Notes: generated from the letters alone by a model not told the origin. Positions 10,986 to 19,812 are shown, counted from the stretch's first letter. The stretch is 64,000 nt of DNA from Bradyrhizobium sp. RP6 (GCF_003837805.1 NZ_RQIT01000008.1:205250-269249), one strand, 5' to 3'. Translations and numbers: made by a program.

Positions 10986-11530
10986 TTCGCTTGCTCCTCT
11001 TCCGCCGTCCAGGCCGCGCGCAGCATGGCGCGGGCGCGGGCGAGGCGGGACATCACGGTGCCGACGGGGACGCCGACGGCCTCGGCGATTTCACGATAAG
11101 ACAGGTTGTTGATCTCGCGCAGCACGAAGGTTTCCCTGAACGGTTCGGCGAGCGCGTCGATCAGCCTGCGGATCGCGCCGGCATCGCGGCTGCGCAGCAC
11201 TTCGGTCTCGGGGCTCGTCTCGGCCTCCTGCCAGAGCGGCGTCTGCTCGGCGGCGCCGGGCGTGCCCTCGATCGCGCTGGGCCGGTGCGCGCGGCGTGCG
11301 TATTCGGCGTTGCAGACGTTGCGCAGGATCGCGAACAGCCAGGGCTTCATCGCCGGGCCGCGGTAGCTGTCAAAATGCTTCAGCGCGCGCAGATAGCATT
11401 CCTGCACCGCGTCCTCGGCGTCGGAAGCATCGCGCAACAGATAGCGCGCGAGCGTGTAGACGTCGTCGAGATAGGGCAGCGCCGCTTCGCGGAAGCGCTG
11501 TGCCTTCTGCACATCGTCGGTGGCCGGCAT
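10982..11530 (-). CDS. ECF RNA polymerase sigma factor
   Basis: A 182-residue ECF sigma factor with region 2 (DAEDAVQECYLRAL) and region 4 (YREIAEAVGVPVGTVMSRL) helix-turn-helix. The open frame continues 39 codons upstream through a GC-rich hairpin, but MPATDD at 11530 is preceded by GCGAGGAGCG, a clear ribosome-binding site, so I start there. It is followed with a 4-base overlap by its anti-sigma factor and preceded by a cupredoxin gene 109 bases away. Confidence 0.9.
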   Translation of the reverse strand: MPATDDVQKAQRFREAALPYLDDVYTLARYLLRDASDAEDAVQECYLRALKHFDSYRGPAMKPWLFAILRNVCNAEYARRAHRPSAIEGTPGAAEQTPLWQEAETSPETEVLRSRDAGAIRRLIDALAEPFRETFVLREINNLSYREIAEAVGVPVGTVMSRLARARAMLRAAWTAEEEQAK

Positions 11531-11583
11531 CGCTCCTCGCTTTGCCTCTGTTTCTTGTTTTGCCGTGATCGAAGGCGCACGCG

Positions 11584-11611
11584 CCCGGCCGGCGTGGGGC
11601 CACCGGCCGGG
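11584..11611. other. GC-rich hairpin between cupredoxin and sigma factor genes
   Basis: A perfect 9-bp inverted repeat, CCCGGCCGG (11584-11592) and CCGGCCGGG (11603-11611), flanks a 10-base loop in the 109-base gap inside the operon. There is no T-run in either direction. It is more likely an mRNA stabiliser or processing site that sets different levels of upstream and downstream genes than a full terminator. Confidence 0.55.
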
Positions 11612-11639
11612 CAGGACGTTGATGCCTTGGGTGGAGACG

Positions 11640-11975
11640 TTACTCAACCTTGATAATCCCCGTCATGTGCGGGTGCAGCGAACAAAAATATTCGTAGTCT
11701 CCTGCATTGGTGAAGGTGAAGGAGAACTTGTCGTCGGTGTCCAGGGTCTTGGACCTGAACTTGCCGGCAGACACGATGGTGTGCGGGATGTCGTCCCGGT
11801 TGGTCCAGGTCACGGTGGCGCCGACCTTGATCTTGAGCTCGGCCGGCTGGAACACGAAATTGTCGATGTGGATTTCCAGGTCGTCGGCGCGGGCTTTTGT
11901 TGCGGGCAACAGCACAGCCGCGGCCAAAGCGAGACCGAGGTCGACACCGAAGTCGCGGCGATTGAGTGTCTTCAT
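11640..11975 (-). CDS. Periplasmic amicyanin-like cupredoxin
   Basis: A 111-residue blue-copper protein with an N-terminal export signal of Tat character (NRRDF) ending in TKARA. The type 1 copper ligands are H65 (IPHTI), C98, H101 and M104, in the spacing C-x2-H-x2-M typical of amicyanin. It would act as a small electron carrier or copper binder in the periplasm. It lies 19 bases downstream of the metallophosphoesterase gene and upstream of an ECF sigma factor gene, all on the minus strand. Confidence 0.9.
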   Translation of the reverse strand: MKTLNRRDFGVDLGLALAAAVLLPATKARADDLEIHIDNFVFQPAELKIKVGATVTWTNRDDIPHTIVSAGKFRSKTLDTDDKFSFTFTNAGDYEYFCSLHPHMTGIIKVE

Positions 11976-11994
11976 TGTCTGCTTCCGTTCAGCC

Positions 11995-12939
11995 TTAGCC
12001 TTGCAGCGGCGTGTCGATGATCGCGAGCCGCTGCTCGTTCTGCTTGAAGTTGATGCTGGCGACGCCGAGCATGGAACGGAGCTTTGCGTCCTCGACCTTC
12101 ATCGGACCGGGCGAGGGCGCTGTTCCCGGCGCCGGCTGCGGGAAGGCGGTCGAGCGCGCCGTGTGAAAGGTGACGTTGCCTTCGACCTTCTGCATCACCT
12201 GGTGGATGTGGCCGTTCAGCACGGTGACCGAGCCAAAACCCTTGACGTATTCGAGCGCGCGGCCGCCGTCCTCGGTGCCCCAGCCCCATTCCGGATAGAC
12301 GGTCCAGAGCGGGATATGAGCGAACAGCACGATCGGCGTCGATTTCGACTTGCCGCGCAGATCGTCCTCGAGCCAGGCGAGCTGCTCGGCGCCGAGATTG
12401 CCGAGGCCGCCGGCCTTGAGATCGACGACGTTGACGAGGCCGACGAAGTGCACGCCGCCGGCATCGAACGAATACCAGCCCTGGCCCCTGGTGCCGCGGC
12501 CGTAGCGCTCGCGATAAAGTTTCACGTCCTCGTCGAGGAAATCGTGCTCGCCCGGTACGTAGTGCACGTCGAGCTTGCTCTGCGAGATGATGCGATCGGC
12601 ATTATCGAACTCGGCGGCTTTCGATAGATGGGTGATGTCGCCGGTGTGAATCATGAAGGAAGGCTTGGTCGGCATCGCGTTGATCTTGCTGACGGCCTCC
12701 TCCAGCGTGCCGAGCGCGTTGGGATTGGCCGGCTTGTCGAAGCCGACATGGCTGTCGCTGATCTGGAGGAAGCTCATGCCGGGCGCCACCGCGTTCGCGG
12801 CTTGCGCGGAATCGATGATGCCGAGCGAGCGCGGCACGCCGCCCGTGACAGTCCAGAGCACCCCGGTGCCAGCCCAGGTCATGCATTCCAGCACCTTGCG
12901 GCGGCTGACGCCGTCATCCCCGTGATCTTGTCCGCTCAT
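11995..12939 (-). CDS. Tat-exported calcineurin-like metallophosphoesterase
   Basis: A 314-residue metallophosphoesterase. A twin-arginine signal is visible near residues 13-15 (SRRKVLE) with cleavage likely after SAQAANA. The metal-binding motifs run in order: ISDSHVG, HTGDITH, PGEHDF, FAHIP and LNGHIHQV. The second and third motifs are GDxxH and GEHD instead of the common GDxxD and GNHD, a pattern that may mark a subfamily. It heads the operon with the cupredoxin, sigma and anti-sigma genes; its substrate is unknown. Confidence 0.87.
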   Translation of the reverse strand: MSGQDHGDDGVSRRKVLECMTWAGTGVLWTVTGGVPRSLGIIDSAQAANAVAPGMSFLQISDSHVGFDKPANPNALGTLEEAVSKINAMPTKPSFMIHTGDITHLSKAAEFDNADRIISQSKLDVHYVPGEHDFLDEDVKLYRERYGRGTRGQGWYSFDAGGVHFVGLVNVVDLKAGGLGNLGAEQLAWLEDDLRGKSKSTPIVLFAHIPLWTVYPEWGWGTEDGGRALEYVKGFGSVTVLNGHIHQVMQKVEGNVTFHTARSTAFPQPAPGTAPSPGPMKVEDAKLRSMLGVASINFKQNEQRLAIIDTPLQG

Positions 12940-12979
12940 CGCGCATCTCCACGTCGCCCGGAATTGGGCTGCGGGGAGG

Positions 12980-13006
12980 TGATCGAGGCACGGGCGGGTT
13001 TATTCC
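12980..13006 (-). promoter_or_regulatory. Candidate ECF-type promoter of the metallophosphoesterase-sigma operon
   Basis: Reading the minus strand, GGAATA (13006-13001) is separated by 15 bases from CGATCA (12985-12980), about 40 bases before the ATG at 12939. The first box resembles the -35 element of many ECF promoters, and autoregulation of sigma operons is common. This is pattern matching at one site only. Confidence 0.3.
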
Positions 13007-13041
13007 ATGGTGGGATGACGATTTCGTGAGGTGGGAGGATC

Positions 13042-13110
13042 TGTAGCCCGCATGGAGGGAAGCGAGGTACGGGAGGCGCCTGCCCCGGATTGCGCTCGCT
13101 CCAGGGCTAC
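13042..13110. repeat. Bradyrhizobium-type intergenic palindromic repeat
   Basis: The ends GTAGCCCG and CAGGGCTAC are inverted copies, and the interior contains GAGCGAAGCG-like and CGCTCGCTCC blocks in opposed orientation. This matches a repeat commonly seen between Bradyrhizobium genes. It reaches the last codons of the hydrolase gene. Confidence 0.55.
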
Positions 13111-13991
13111 GAACCGGAGTTCGCCAGGATTGCCTCGACCACGCGCTCCGGCACTTCCTGCGCCACGCAGTGCCCGACTTCCTCGAAGGCCAGGGTGCTG
13201 ACCCGCGGAATCAGGGTCGCGGCGCGTCGCGCCATCTCCTTGTAGATCGGCCCCGACTTCGCGGCGGTCGTGATGCGCACCGGGCAATTGATCTCGGTGA
13301 GCGCGGAAAACGGGTTGCCGCGGGCATCGCCAACATAGACCTGCTCCATGGCCTCATAGATCGGAAGCAGGATAGCGGATTCGATTTCGGGCATGCAGCA
13401 GAGCCGGACGCGGCCGTCGTCGAGCCGCGTGAAGCCGTGGTGTACATAGGCCCATAGCGACGTCTCGGTCCAATCCGCGAACGCCGGCGCTTCGCGGTAG
13501 CGCGCGAATACGGCATCTGCGCTGTCGAATTCAGCCCGCCGGCGCAGCGTGCCCTGCACGCGGGCGAGGGATTCCTCGCTCAAATCCCCGGAGCGCGCCG
13601 TGCGCGGATCCATGACCGTCGGCTCCATCACGAACAGGCGTGTGAAGCATCCCGGCCGCATTTTTGCTGCCAGCAGCAGGTCGGTCGCGCCCGCGCTGTG
13701 GCCAATGCCGTAGATGTCGCGGAGATCGAGCGCATCGATCACCCGGCAGACGTCGTCGGCGTAATCCAGGAAGTGATAAGCGCCGGGCTTGTGGCTGGCG
13801 CCGTGGCCGCGGCGGTCGAGCGCGTAGACGGTGTAGGTCAATGCAAGCTCTCGCGCGACCTCGTCCCAGACATCGGCCACGAAGCCGGTGCCATGCAGGA
13901 GCAACGCGGGCGGCCTGCCGCTCTCGCCCCATTGCAATATGGCGATCTGCGCGTTGGCCGGGCCGATGGAAAAACGGTGCGGATTGATCAT
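13107..13991 (-). CDS. Alpha/beta hydrolase
   Basis: A 294-residue hydrolase. The nucleophile elbow is GHSAG (GIGHSAGATDLL), the oxyanion HGTG is present in LLLHGTGFVADVW, and the catalytic histidine is in EEVGHCVAQE near the C-terminus. It has no signal peptide and is therefore cytoplasmic. It sits 29 bases downstream of the GMC oxidoreductase gene on the same strand, so the two may act in one catabolic route. The substrate cannot be told from sequence. Confidence 0.85.
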   Translation of the reverse strand: MINPHRFSIGPANAQIAILQWGESGRPPALLLHGTGFVADVWDEVARELALTYTVYALDRRGHGASHKPGAYHFLDYADDVCRVIDALDLRDIYGIGHSAGATDLLLAAKMRPGCFTRLFVMEPTVMDPRTARSGDLSEESLARVQGTLRRRAEFDSADAVFARYREAPAFADWTETSLWAYVHHGFTRLDDGRVRLCCMPEIESAILLPIYEAMEQVYVGDARGNPFSALTEINCPVRITTAAKSGPIYKEMARRAATLIPRVSTLAFEEVGHCVAQEVPERVVEAILANSGS

Positions 13992-14020
13992 GGGTGAAGT
14001 AGTGATGCGCTACGGGTTGA

Positions 14021-15640
14021 CTACTTCGCGTCCTCCAGGATCATCGTGGCCCCTTTCTCCGCAATCATCGCCGTCGGCGTGTTGGTATTGCCCGAGGTGA
14101 TGGTCGGCATGATCGAGGCATCGACGATGCGCAAGCTTCCGAGGCCGTAGAAGCGCAGGCGCTCGTCGACCACCGCCAAGGGATCGTTCGCCGCGCCCAT
14201 CTTCGCCGTGCCGACGGGGTGAAAAATGGTGGTACCGATATCGCCGGCGGCCTTCGCCAACGAGGCGTCGTCATCGCCGACCGTCGGCCCCGGCAGATAT
14301 TCGCTGGGCCGATATTTTGCCAGCGCCTTCTGCTGCATCAAGCGGCGCGTGGTGCGAATGGCGTCGGCGGCGACCTGGCGGTCGTCGTCGGTCGACAGGT
14401 AATTTGGCGCGATGATCGGCTTCTCATCAGGCGTTGTTGCGCGCAACCGCACGGTGCCGCGCGAGGTCGGCTGCAGATTGCAGGCGCTGACGGTGATGGC
14501 GGGAAAGCGGTGCAGGGGATCGCCGAACTTGTCGAGCGAGAGCGGCTGCACGTGAAACTGAATGTTGGCGCGGGCGCGCGTCGCATCCGAGCGTGTGAAG
14601 ATGCCGAGCTGCGAAGGTGCCATGGTCAGAGGACCGCGGCGGCGGAAGGCGTAGTCGAGACCCATCAGGCCGCGGCGGAACAGGTTGTAATAGGTCTCGT
14701 TCAACGTACGGACGCCCTCGACCCTGTAGATCGCGCGCTGCTGGAGGTGATCCTGCAGATTGCGCCCCACACCCGGCTTGTCCATGACGATGTCGATGCC
14801 GAGCGGCGACAGCCAGTCGGCCGGTCCGATGCCGGAGCGATGCAGCACCTGCACCGAGCCGATCGCGCCGGCCGAGAGCACCACCTCGCGTTTCGCGCGC
14901 GCCTCGACGATCTCGCCGTTCTGGATGAAGCGGACGCCGACGGCGCGGCCCTGCTCGACGACGAGGCGGTCGACCAGCACATGCTTCTCGAGCCGCAGAT
15001 TGGGGCGGTTCAGTGCGGGCTTGAGGAAGCCGCGCGCCGAAGACCAGCGCCGGCCGCGCTTCTGGTTGACGTGGAAATAGCTCGTGCCTTCGTTGTCGCC
15101 GGTGTTGAAATCCGGGATGCGCTTGATACCCATCTCCTCGGCGGCATCGCCGACGGCGTCGAGAATGGCCCAGGACAGCCGCGGCGCCTCGATGCGCCAG
15201 CCGCCGCCGGCGCCGTGATGCTCGCTGGCTCCGAGGAAGTGGTCTTCCAGACGCTTGAACAACGGCAGCACGTCGTCATAGCCCCAGCCGGTCAGCCCAA
15301 GCTGGCGCCAATGATCGTAATCGGCGGCCTGTCCGCGCATCGAGATCATGGCATTGATCGCCGAGCAGCCGCCGATCACCTTGCCGCGGGGATAGGCGAG
15401 CGCGCGGCCGTTCAGGCCGGGCTCCGCCTCGGTCTTGAACATCCAGTCGGAGCGGGGATTGCCGATCGCGAAGAGATAGCCGACCGGGATGTGGAACCAG
15501 ATCCAATTGTCGTCGCCGCCGGCTTCCAGGATGAGCACGCGGTTGTTGCGATCGGCCGAGAGCCGGTTGGCGACGATGCAGCCGGCCGTGCCGGCCCCCA
15601 CGACGATGTAGTCAAACTCACCTTCGAGCCGCCTTGGCAT
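14021..15640 (-). CDS. GMC family FAD-dependent oxidoreductase (choline dehydrogenase-like)
   Basis: A 539-residue flavoprotein. The FAD-binding GxGxxG is in YIVVGAGTAGCIVANRL at the N-terminus, the GMC signature region is GGCSAINAMISMRG, and the C-terminal catalytic region contains FHPVGTAKMG and ITSGNTNTPTAMIAEKG. The open frame extends 25 codons upstream, reading through a repeat fragment (MAGLVPIRC), so I start at MPRRLEGEFD, preceded by GGTGGAAGCAG. Such enzymes oxidise primary or polyethylene-glycol-like alcohols; without betaine genes nearby a true choline role is not supported. Confidence 0.9.
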   Translation of the reverse strand: MPRRLEGEFDYIVVGAGTAGCIVANRLSADRNNRVLILEAGGDDNWIWFHIPVGYLFAIGNPRSDWMFKTEAEPGLNGRALAYPRGKVIGGCSAINAMISMRGQAADYDHWRQLGLTGWGYDDVLPLFKRLEDHFLGASEHHGAGGGWRIEAPRLSWAILDAVGDAAEEMGIKRIPDFNTGDNEGTSYFHVNQKRGRRWSSARGFLKPALNRPNLRLEKHVLVDRLVVEQGRAVGVRFIQNGEIVEARAKREVVLSAGAIGSVQVLHRSGIGPADWLSPLGIDIVMDKPGVGRNLQDHLQQRAIYRVEGVRTLNETYYNLFRRGLMGLDYAFRRRGPLTMAPSQLGIFTRSDATRARANIQFHVQPLSLDKFGDPLHRFPAITVSACNLQPTSRGTVRLRATTPDEKPIIAPNYLSTDDDRQVAADAIRTTRRLMQQKALAKYRPSEYLPGPTVGDDDASLAKAAGDIGTTIFHPVGTAKMGAANDPLAVVDERLRFYGLGSLRIVDASIMPTITSGNTNTPTAMIAEKGATMILEDAK

Positions 15641-15697
15641 TCTGCTTCCACCCGGATGGTCACTGTGCGTTCCGTCTAATAGGCAGACGCAGCGGAT

Positions 15698-15720
15698 CGG
15701 GACAAGCCCGGCCATGACGA
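15698..15720. repeat. Fragment of an intergenic repeat
   Basis: The piece CGGGACAAGCCCGGCCATGA matches the core of the fuller copy at 25860-25910. It produces an apparent extension MAGLVP of the GMC reading frame on the minus strand, a common annotation artefact in Bradyrhizobium. Confidence 0.5.
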
Positions 15721-15811
15721 GAGAACAGAGCTACCCCGGACCCTCCGCCGGTTGGGTGGACCGGCGCTTGCATGGTAGAGAGTCGTATTCCAACAAAGCT
15801 CGAGACCTTGC

Positions 15812-16981
15812 ATGCCTATCGTGAACCGCGTCGCCGACCTTCAGCCCGACATCCAGGCCTGGCGGCGGGACATCCATGAGCACCCCGAGCTGCTGTACGA
15901 CGTCCACCGCACCGCAGCATTCGTCGCGGATCGTCTGCGGGAGTTCGGCTGCGACGAGGTCGTGACCGGTCTCGGTCAGACCGGCGTGGTCGGAGTGATC
16001 AAGGGCAACAAGCCGGCCGGCGAAGGGCTCAAGGTGATCGGCATGCGTGCCGACATGGACGCGCTGCCGGTCGAGGAGCAGACCAATCTACCTTACGCCT
16101 CCAAGAGCCCCGGCAAGATGCACGCCTGCGGCCATGACGGCCATACTGCGATGCTGCTAGGGGCCGCCCGCTATCTCGCCGAAACCCGCAACTTCGCCGG
16201 CGATGCGGTGGTGATCTTCCAGCCCGCCGAGGAGGGCGGCGCCGGCGGTGCGGCCATGGTCAAGGACGGCCTGATGGAACGCTTCGGCATCGACCAGGTC
16301 TACGGCATGCACAACGGGCCGGGCATCCCGATCGGCTCGTTCGCGATCCGCCCGGGTCCGATCATGGCAGCGACCGACGAGGTCGACATCATGATCGAGG
16401 GCGTCGGCGGCCACGCCGCGCGTCCGCACAAATGCGTCGATTCCGTGCTGGTCGGTGCGCAGGTGATCACGGCACTGCAGTCGATCGTCGCGCGCAGCGT
16501 CGATCCGCTTGAATCGGCCGTGATCTCGATCTGCGAATTCCACGCCGGCAACGCCCGTAACGTCATTCCGCAGACCGCGACGCTGCGAGGCACGATCCGC
16601 ACGCTGACGCCGGAGGTGCGCAAGCTGGTCGAGAAGCGCGTGCACGAAGTCGTGGCAGGCGTTGCGCAGATCACGGGCGCCAAGATCGACCTGCGCTACA
16701 AGCGCAATTATCCGGTCGTGAACAATCATGCGGCGGAGACCGAAGTGGCGCGGCGCGTCGCCGAGCAGGTCGCGGGCGAGGCCAATGTGCACGACATGGC
16801 GCCGCTGATGGGCGGCGAGGATTTCGCCTACATGCTCGAAGCGCGGCCCGGCGCCTTCATCTTCTGCGGCAACGGCGACAGCGCCGGCTTGCATCACCCC
16901 GCCTACAATTTCAATGACGAGGCGATCGTCTACGGCACGTCCTACTGGGTCAAGCTGATCGAGGAATCGCTCGCGGCCTAA
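15812..16981 (+). CDS. M20 family amidohydrolase (hippurate hydrolase-like)
   Basis: A 389-residue metal-dependent amidase of the M20D branch. Metal ligands are visible in GMRADMDALPV, HACGHDGHTAMLLGAA and QPAEEGGAGG, with the dimerisation domain starting near GGHAARPHKCVDSV and the last ligand in MGGEDFAYML. It is cytoplasmic and probably cleaves N-acyl amino acids such as hippurate or indole-acetyl conjugates. It is a single plus-strand gene followed by a palindromic repeat. Confidence 0.92.
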   Translation: MPIVNRVADLQPDIQAWRRDIHEHPELLYDVHRTAAFVADRLREFGCDEVVTGLGQTGVVGVIKGNKPAGEGLKVIGMRADMDALPVEEQTNLPYASKSPGKMHACGHDGHTAMLLGAARYLAETRNFAGDAVVIFQPAEEGGAGGAAMVKDGLMERFGIDQVYGMHNGPGIPIGSFAIRPGPIMAATDEVDIMIEGVGGHAARPHKCVDSVLVGAQVITALQSIVARSVDPLESAVISICEFHAGNARNVIPQTATLRGTIRTLTPEVRKLVEKRVHEVVAGVAQITGAKIDLRYKRNYPVVNNHAAETEVARRVAEQVAGEANVHDMAPLMGGEDFAYMLEARPGAFIFCGNGDSAGLHHPAYNFNDEAIVYGTSYWVKLIEESLAA

Positions 16982-16988
16982 CCACCGA

Positions 16989-17064
16989 CGTCATCCCGGG
17001 CGCCGGAGGCGAAGCCGGAATATCGAGATTCCGGGGTCGGCCCTGCGGCCGCCCCGGAATGACG
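16989..17064. repeat. Palindromic intergenic repeat
   Basis: The element begins CGTCATCCCGGG and ends CCCCGGAATGACG, so the ends are inverted copies, with an internal GATTCCGGGG block. It fills the gap between convergent genes and may act as a terminator or mRNA stabiliser in either direction. Confidence 0.6.
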
Positions 17065-17084
17065 ACCTGAAAAGGGCCGGGACA

Positions 17085-18527
17085 TCAGGCAGCCCGGGCG
17101 GCCTTCTTCTGCAAGGCAGCGGCGATCTTCAGATCCTCGACAAAGCGCCGATATTCCAGCGCCTTGGCTTCAGGATCGGGCAGCCGCAGCAGATAGGACG
17201 GATGCACCGTCACGAGTGCTTTGCGTCCGTCGGGAAGGTCTATCAGCCGGCCGCGGTTCTTGCCGATCGGGGTGATCTTGCCGAACACGCTTTGCGCGGC
17301 GGTTGCGCCCATCGCCACGATGAGATCGGGCTGGATCGCCGCAACTTCCCGCTCGTACCATTGCCGGCAGGCCCGGATCTCAGGTGTGTTCGGCTTCTGG
17401 TGCAGGCGAATTTTTCCACGTGGCACGAATTTGAAGTGCTTGACCGCGTTGGTGACGTAGACCTTCTTGCGGTCGACGCCGGCTTCCTCCAGCGCGCGGT
17501 CGAGCATCTGGCCGGCCGGGCCGACGAAGGGATGGCCGGCGAGGTCTTCCTTGTCGCCGGGCTGCTCGCCGACCAGCATGATGTTGGCATTCCTCGGCCC
17601 TTCGCCGAACACGGTCTGGGTCGCGTCCTTATAGAGATGGCAGGCGCGACAATGCGCGGCCTCCTCGCGGAGCGCTTCGAGATCGTCGACAGCTGGCTTG
17701 CGTTTCATCGGAGCCTCCGGCCGCTTCTGAGGCTTGCGCGGATCGGTTGCGGCATTGGCGATCATAGCACCGGTCATGCGTTCGGCGTCCTCGATCAAGG
17801 GCTTAATGATCGAAGCCTCGGGCAGGTTCCTCCAATATTTTTTTGGCATTTCGGCCTGCATCGCCTTCACCTTGAGACGGGCTGGATTGAAGATGCTGGC
17901 GTAATAGCGCCGCCAGGTTTCTTCCAGCCGGTCTTCGCGCGGTGCTTCGCTCCTGCTGACGCCGGATGTGAACGAAAGTGCGTGGCCATCCCAATGCGCG
18001 CAGAGGTCCGGTGTCAGGATCGACCACGGCATGTCGGAAAAGCGCTTGGCGAAGAACGGCGCGGCGAGCTCGACGATGTGATGCTCCGGCTCGAACCAGG
18101 CGACGTAGTGTGCCTGGCGTTCCCGGCCGATCTCGCGGAAGCGGACGAAGGCGTGCATCTTGTGCTCGTCGCGATGGACCGCCTTTGCCATGGCCGTGAC
18201 CTGCGCGACATCAGGATCGGTCGCAACCTCGATGAGGTCGTGATTGTCCTTCAATCGCCAGAGCAGGCGATAGAGGATCGCAAAACGCTTGATATCACGG
18301 TGCAGGATTGCGGCCTTGGCGAGCTCGATGAATTTTGCTGATACGTTGAAGGTGCCGTCATGCGCCTCGAGGATCGGAGACGGCGAGGGCGGCGCGAATA
18401 ATTCCGCTTCGCCACCTCGCACGGTCCAGGTGACATCGCGCGGCTCCACATGATGTAGAACGAGCGTGCGGGCGGCTTTGCGCCAGCCGTCGAAATCGGT
18501 TTCGGTGTCGAGTGTGATGTACTGCAT
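17085..18527 (-). CDS. udgX: DUF4130-UdgX fusion, uracil-DNA binding/glycosylase-like protein
   Basis: A 480-residue two-part protein. The N-terminal half (about 85-250) is the DUF4130 domain found with radical SAM DNA-repair partners, and the C-terminal part (about 295-480) is a family 4-like uracil-DNA glycosylase fold with GEQPGDKED at 320-328 and HPSYL at 442-446. Between them lies the loop KIRLH (372-376), matching the K-x-R-x-H loop whose histidine covalently traps the abasic product in mycobacterial UdgX, here H376. CxxC cysteines (HCRACHLY) suggest the usual iron-sulfur cluster. The start at 18527 overlaps the upstream radical SAM stop by one base (TGATG). The open frame runs far upstream but only as a shadow. 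Confidence 0.9.
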   Translation of the reverse strand: MQYITLDTETDFDGWRKAARTLVLHHVEPRDVTWTVRGGEAELFAPPSPSPILEAHDGTFNVSAKFIELAKAAILHRDIKRFAILYRLLWRLKDNHDLIEVATDPDVAQVTAMAKAVHRDEHKMHAFVRFREIGRERQAHYVAWFEPEHHIVELAAPFFAKRFSDMPWSILTPDLCAHWDGHALSFTSGVSRSEAPREDRLEETWRRYYASIFNPARLKVKAMQAEMPKKYWRNLPEASIIKPLIEDAERMTGAMIANAATDPRKPQKRPEAPMKRKPAVDDLEALREEAAHCRACHLYKDATQTVFGEGPRNANIMLVGEQPGDKEDLAGHPFVGPAGQMLDRALEEAGVDRKKVYVTNAVKHFKFVPRGKIRLHQKPNTPEIRACRQWYEREVAAIQPDLIVAMGATAAQSVFGKITPIGKNRGRLIDLPDGRKALVTVHPSYLLRLPDPEAKALEYRRFVEDLKIAAALQKKAARAA

Positions 18528-19762
18528 CAGAAGCCAAATCCGAGTTGCATCGCTTTCGGCTTGAACCGTTCGATCAGCCGCGCCTCTTCGAGCCGATGTG
18601 GCGAGGGGCGGTGATCGCTGAGGACGATGAACGGCAGCGCCTTGTTGCGGGGCACGTGCAGCCGCGCGAGATCGGCAAGACGGATCGTGGTGGTGCGCCG
18701 CGTCGCGATGATGCGTTCGACCGCCTTGGTGCCGAAGCCCGGCACCCGCAGCAGCTCCTCGCGGCTGGCGCGGTTGACGTCGAGCGGGAAGCGGTCGCGA
18801 TGGCGCAGTGCCCAGGCGAGCTTGGGATCGATGTCGAGCGGCAGCATCGCGCTGTCGTCGACGATCTCGCCGACATCGAAGCCGTAGAACCGCATCAGCC
18901 AGTCGGCCTGGTAGAGCCGGTGCTCGCGCAGCAAGGGCGGCGCCCGCAGGGGCAGGGCGCGGCTGGCATCGGGGATCGGGCTGAAGGCGGAGTAATAGAC
19001 GCGCCGCAGACGGTAGGCGCCGTAGAGATTGGCGCTGGTGTGGAGAATGGTGTGATCGGACGCCGCGTCGGCGCCGACGATCATCTGCGTGCTCTGGCCG
19101 GCCGGCGCGAAGCGCTGCGGCTTGGCCTTCGTCTTCGTGCTGCGGCTGTCCTCGGCCTCGTCCAGCTTCAGCCGCAGCCGGCCCATGGTGCGGCGGATCG
19201 CGCGGACGTCCTTCTCCGGCGCGAATTGCTGCAGGCTGGTCTCCTGCGGCATCTCGATATTGATGGAGAGGCGGTCGGCATATTTGCCGGCCTCCGCGAT
19301 CAGCGCGTCGTCGGCTTCGGGAATGGTCTTCAGGTGAATGTAGCCGCGGAAGTGATGCTCCTCGCGCAGTTTGCGCGCGACGCTCACCACCTGCTCCATG
19401 GTGTAATCGGGACTGCGGATGATGCCGGAGGAGAGGAAGAGGCCCTCGATGTAGTTGCGCCGGTAGAAGTCGAGCGTCAGCTTGACGACCTCGTCGATGG
19501 TGAAGCGGGCGCGCGGCACGTTGGAGGAGGCGCGGTTGACGCAATAGAGACAATCGTAATTGCAGGCATTGGTCAGCAGCACCTTGAGCAGGGAGATGCA
19601 GCGTCCGTCCGGCGCATAGGAGTGGCAGATGCCCATGCCGGGCGCGGTCGAGCCCATGCCCTTGCCGTCGCTGGAATCCCGCTTCTCGGTGCCGCTGGAG
19701 GCACAGGATGCGTCGTACTTGGCGGCATCCGCCAGAATCTCCAGCTTGCGTTGTACGTCCAT
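18527..19762 (-). CDS. Putative DNA modification/repair radical SAM protein with HhH domain
   Basis: A 411-residue radical SAM protein with the cluster motif at C67, C71 and C74 (CNYDCLYC) and a C-terminal helix-hairpin-helix segment at about 329-360 (NRASREELLRVPGFG), which suggests DNA binding. This is the family that co-occurs with DUF4130/UdgX proteins, and here the two genes overlap by one base. I start at MDVQRKLEIL (19762); the open frame upstream would run through the LexA box. The reaction is unknown, but DNA repair or modification is the accepted guess. Divergent imuA shares its promoter region. Confidence 0.88.
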   Translation of the reverse strand: MDVQRKLEILADAAKYDASCASSGTEKRDSSDGKGMGSTAPGMGICHSYAPDGRCISLLKVLLTNACNYDCLYCVNRASSNVPRARFTIDEVVKLTLDFYRRNYIEGLFLSSGIIRSPDYTMEQVVSVARKLREEHHFRGYIHLKTIPEADDALIAEAGKYADRLSINIEMPQETSLQQFAPEKDVRAIRRTMGRLRLKLDEAEDSRSTKTKAKPQRFAPAGQSTQMIVGADAASDHTILHTSANLYGAYRLRRVYYSAFSPIPDASRALPLRAPPLLREHRLYQADWLMRFYGFDVGEIVDDSAMLPLDIDPKLAWALRHRDRFPLDVNRASREELLRVPGFGTKAVERIIATRRTTTIRLADLARLHVPRNKALPFIVLSDHRPSPHRLEEARLIERFKPKAMQLGFGF

Positions 19763-19812
19763 CCTGGAATCCCTTTGATTCAGCTCATGAATCCGATTGA
19801 GCGCCAATTCGA

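Noticed and set aside
11531..11640. VSTQGI-like codons shared by the sigma upstream frame and the end of folK
   Set aside because: A short GTCTCCAC-CAAGGCAT similarity; one copy is non-coding here, and chance is enough to explain it.
14219..15679. 486-codon frame antisense to the GMC oxidoreductase
   Set aside because: Shadow frame with the same extent as the certain minus-strand gene and no domain.
18528..19553. Upstream extension of the udgX frame to 822 codons
   Set aside because: The extension runs wholly inside the radical SAM gene and shows no domain; conserved UdgX begins at 18527.
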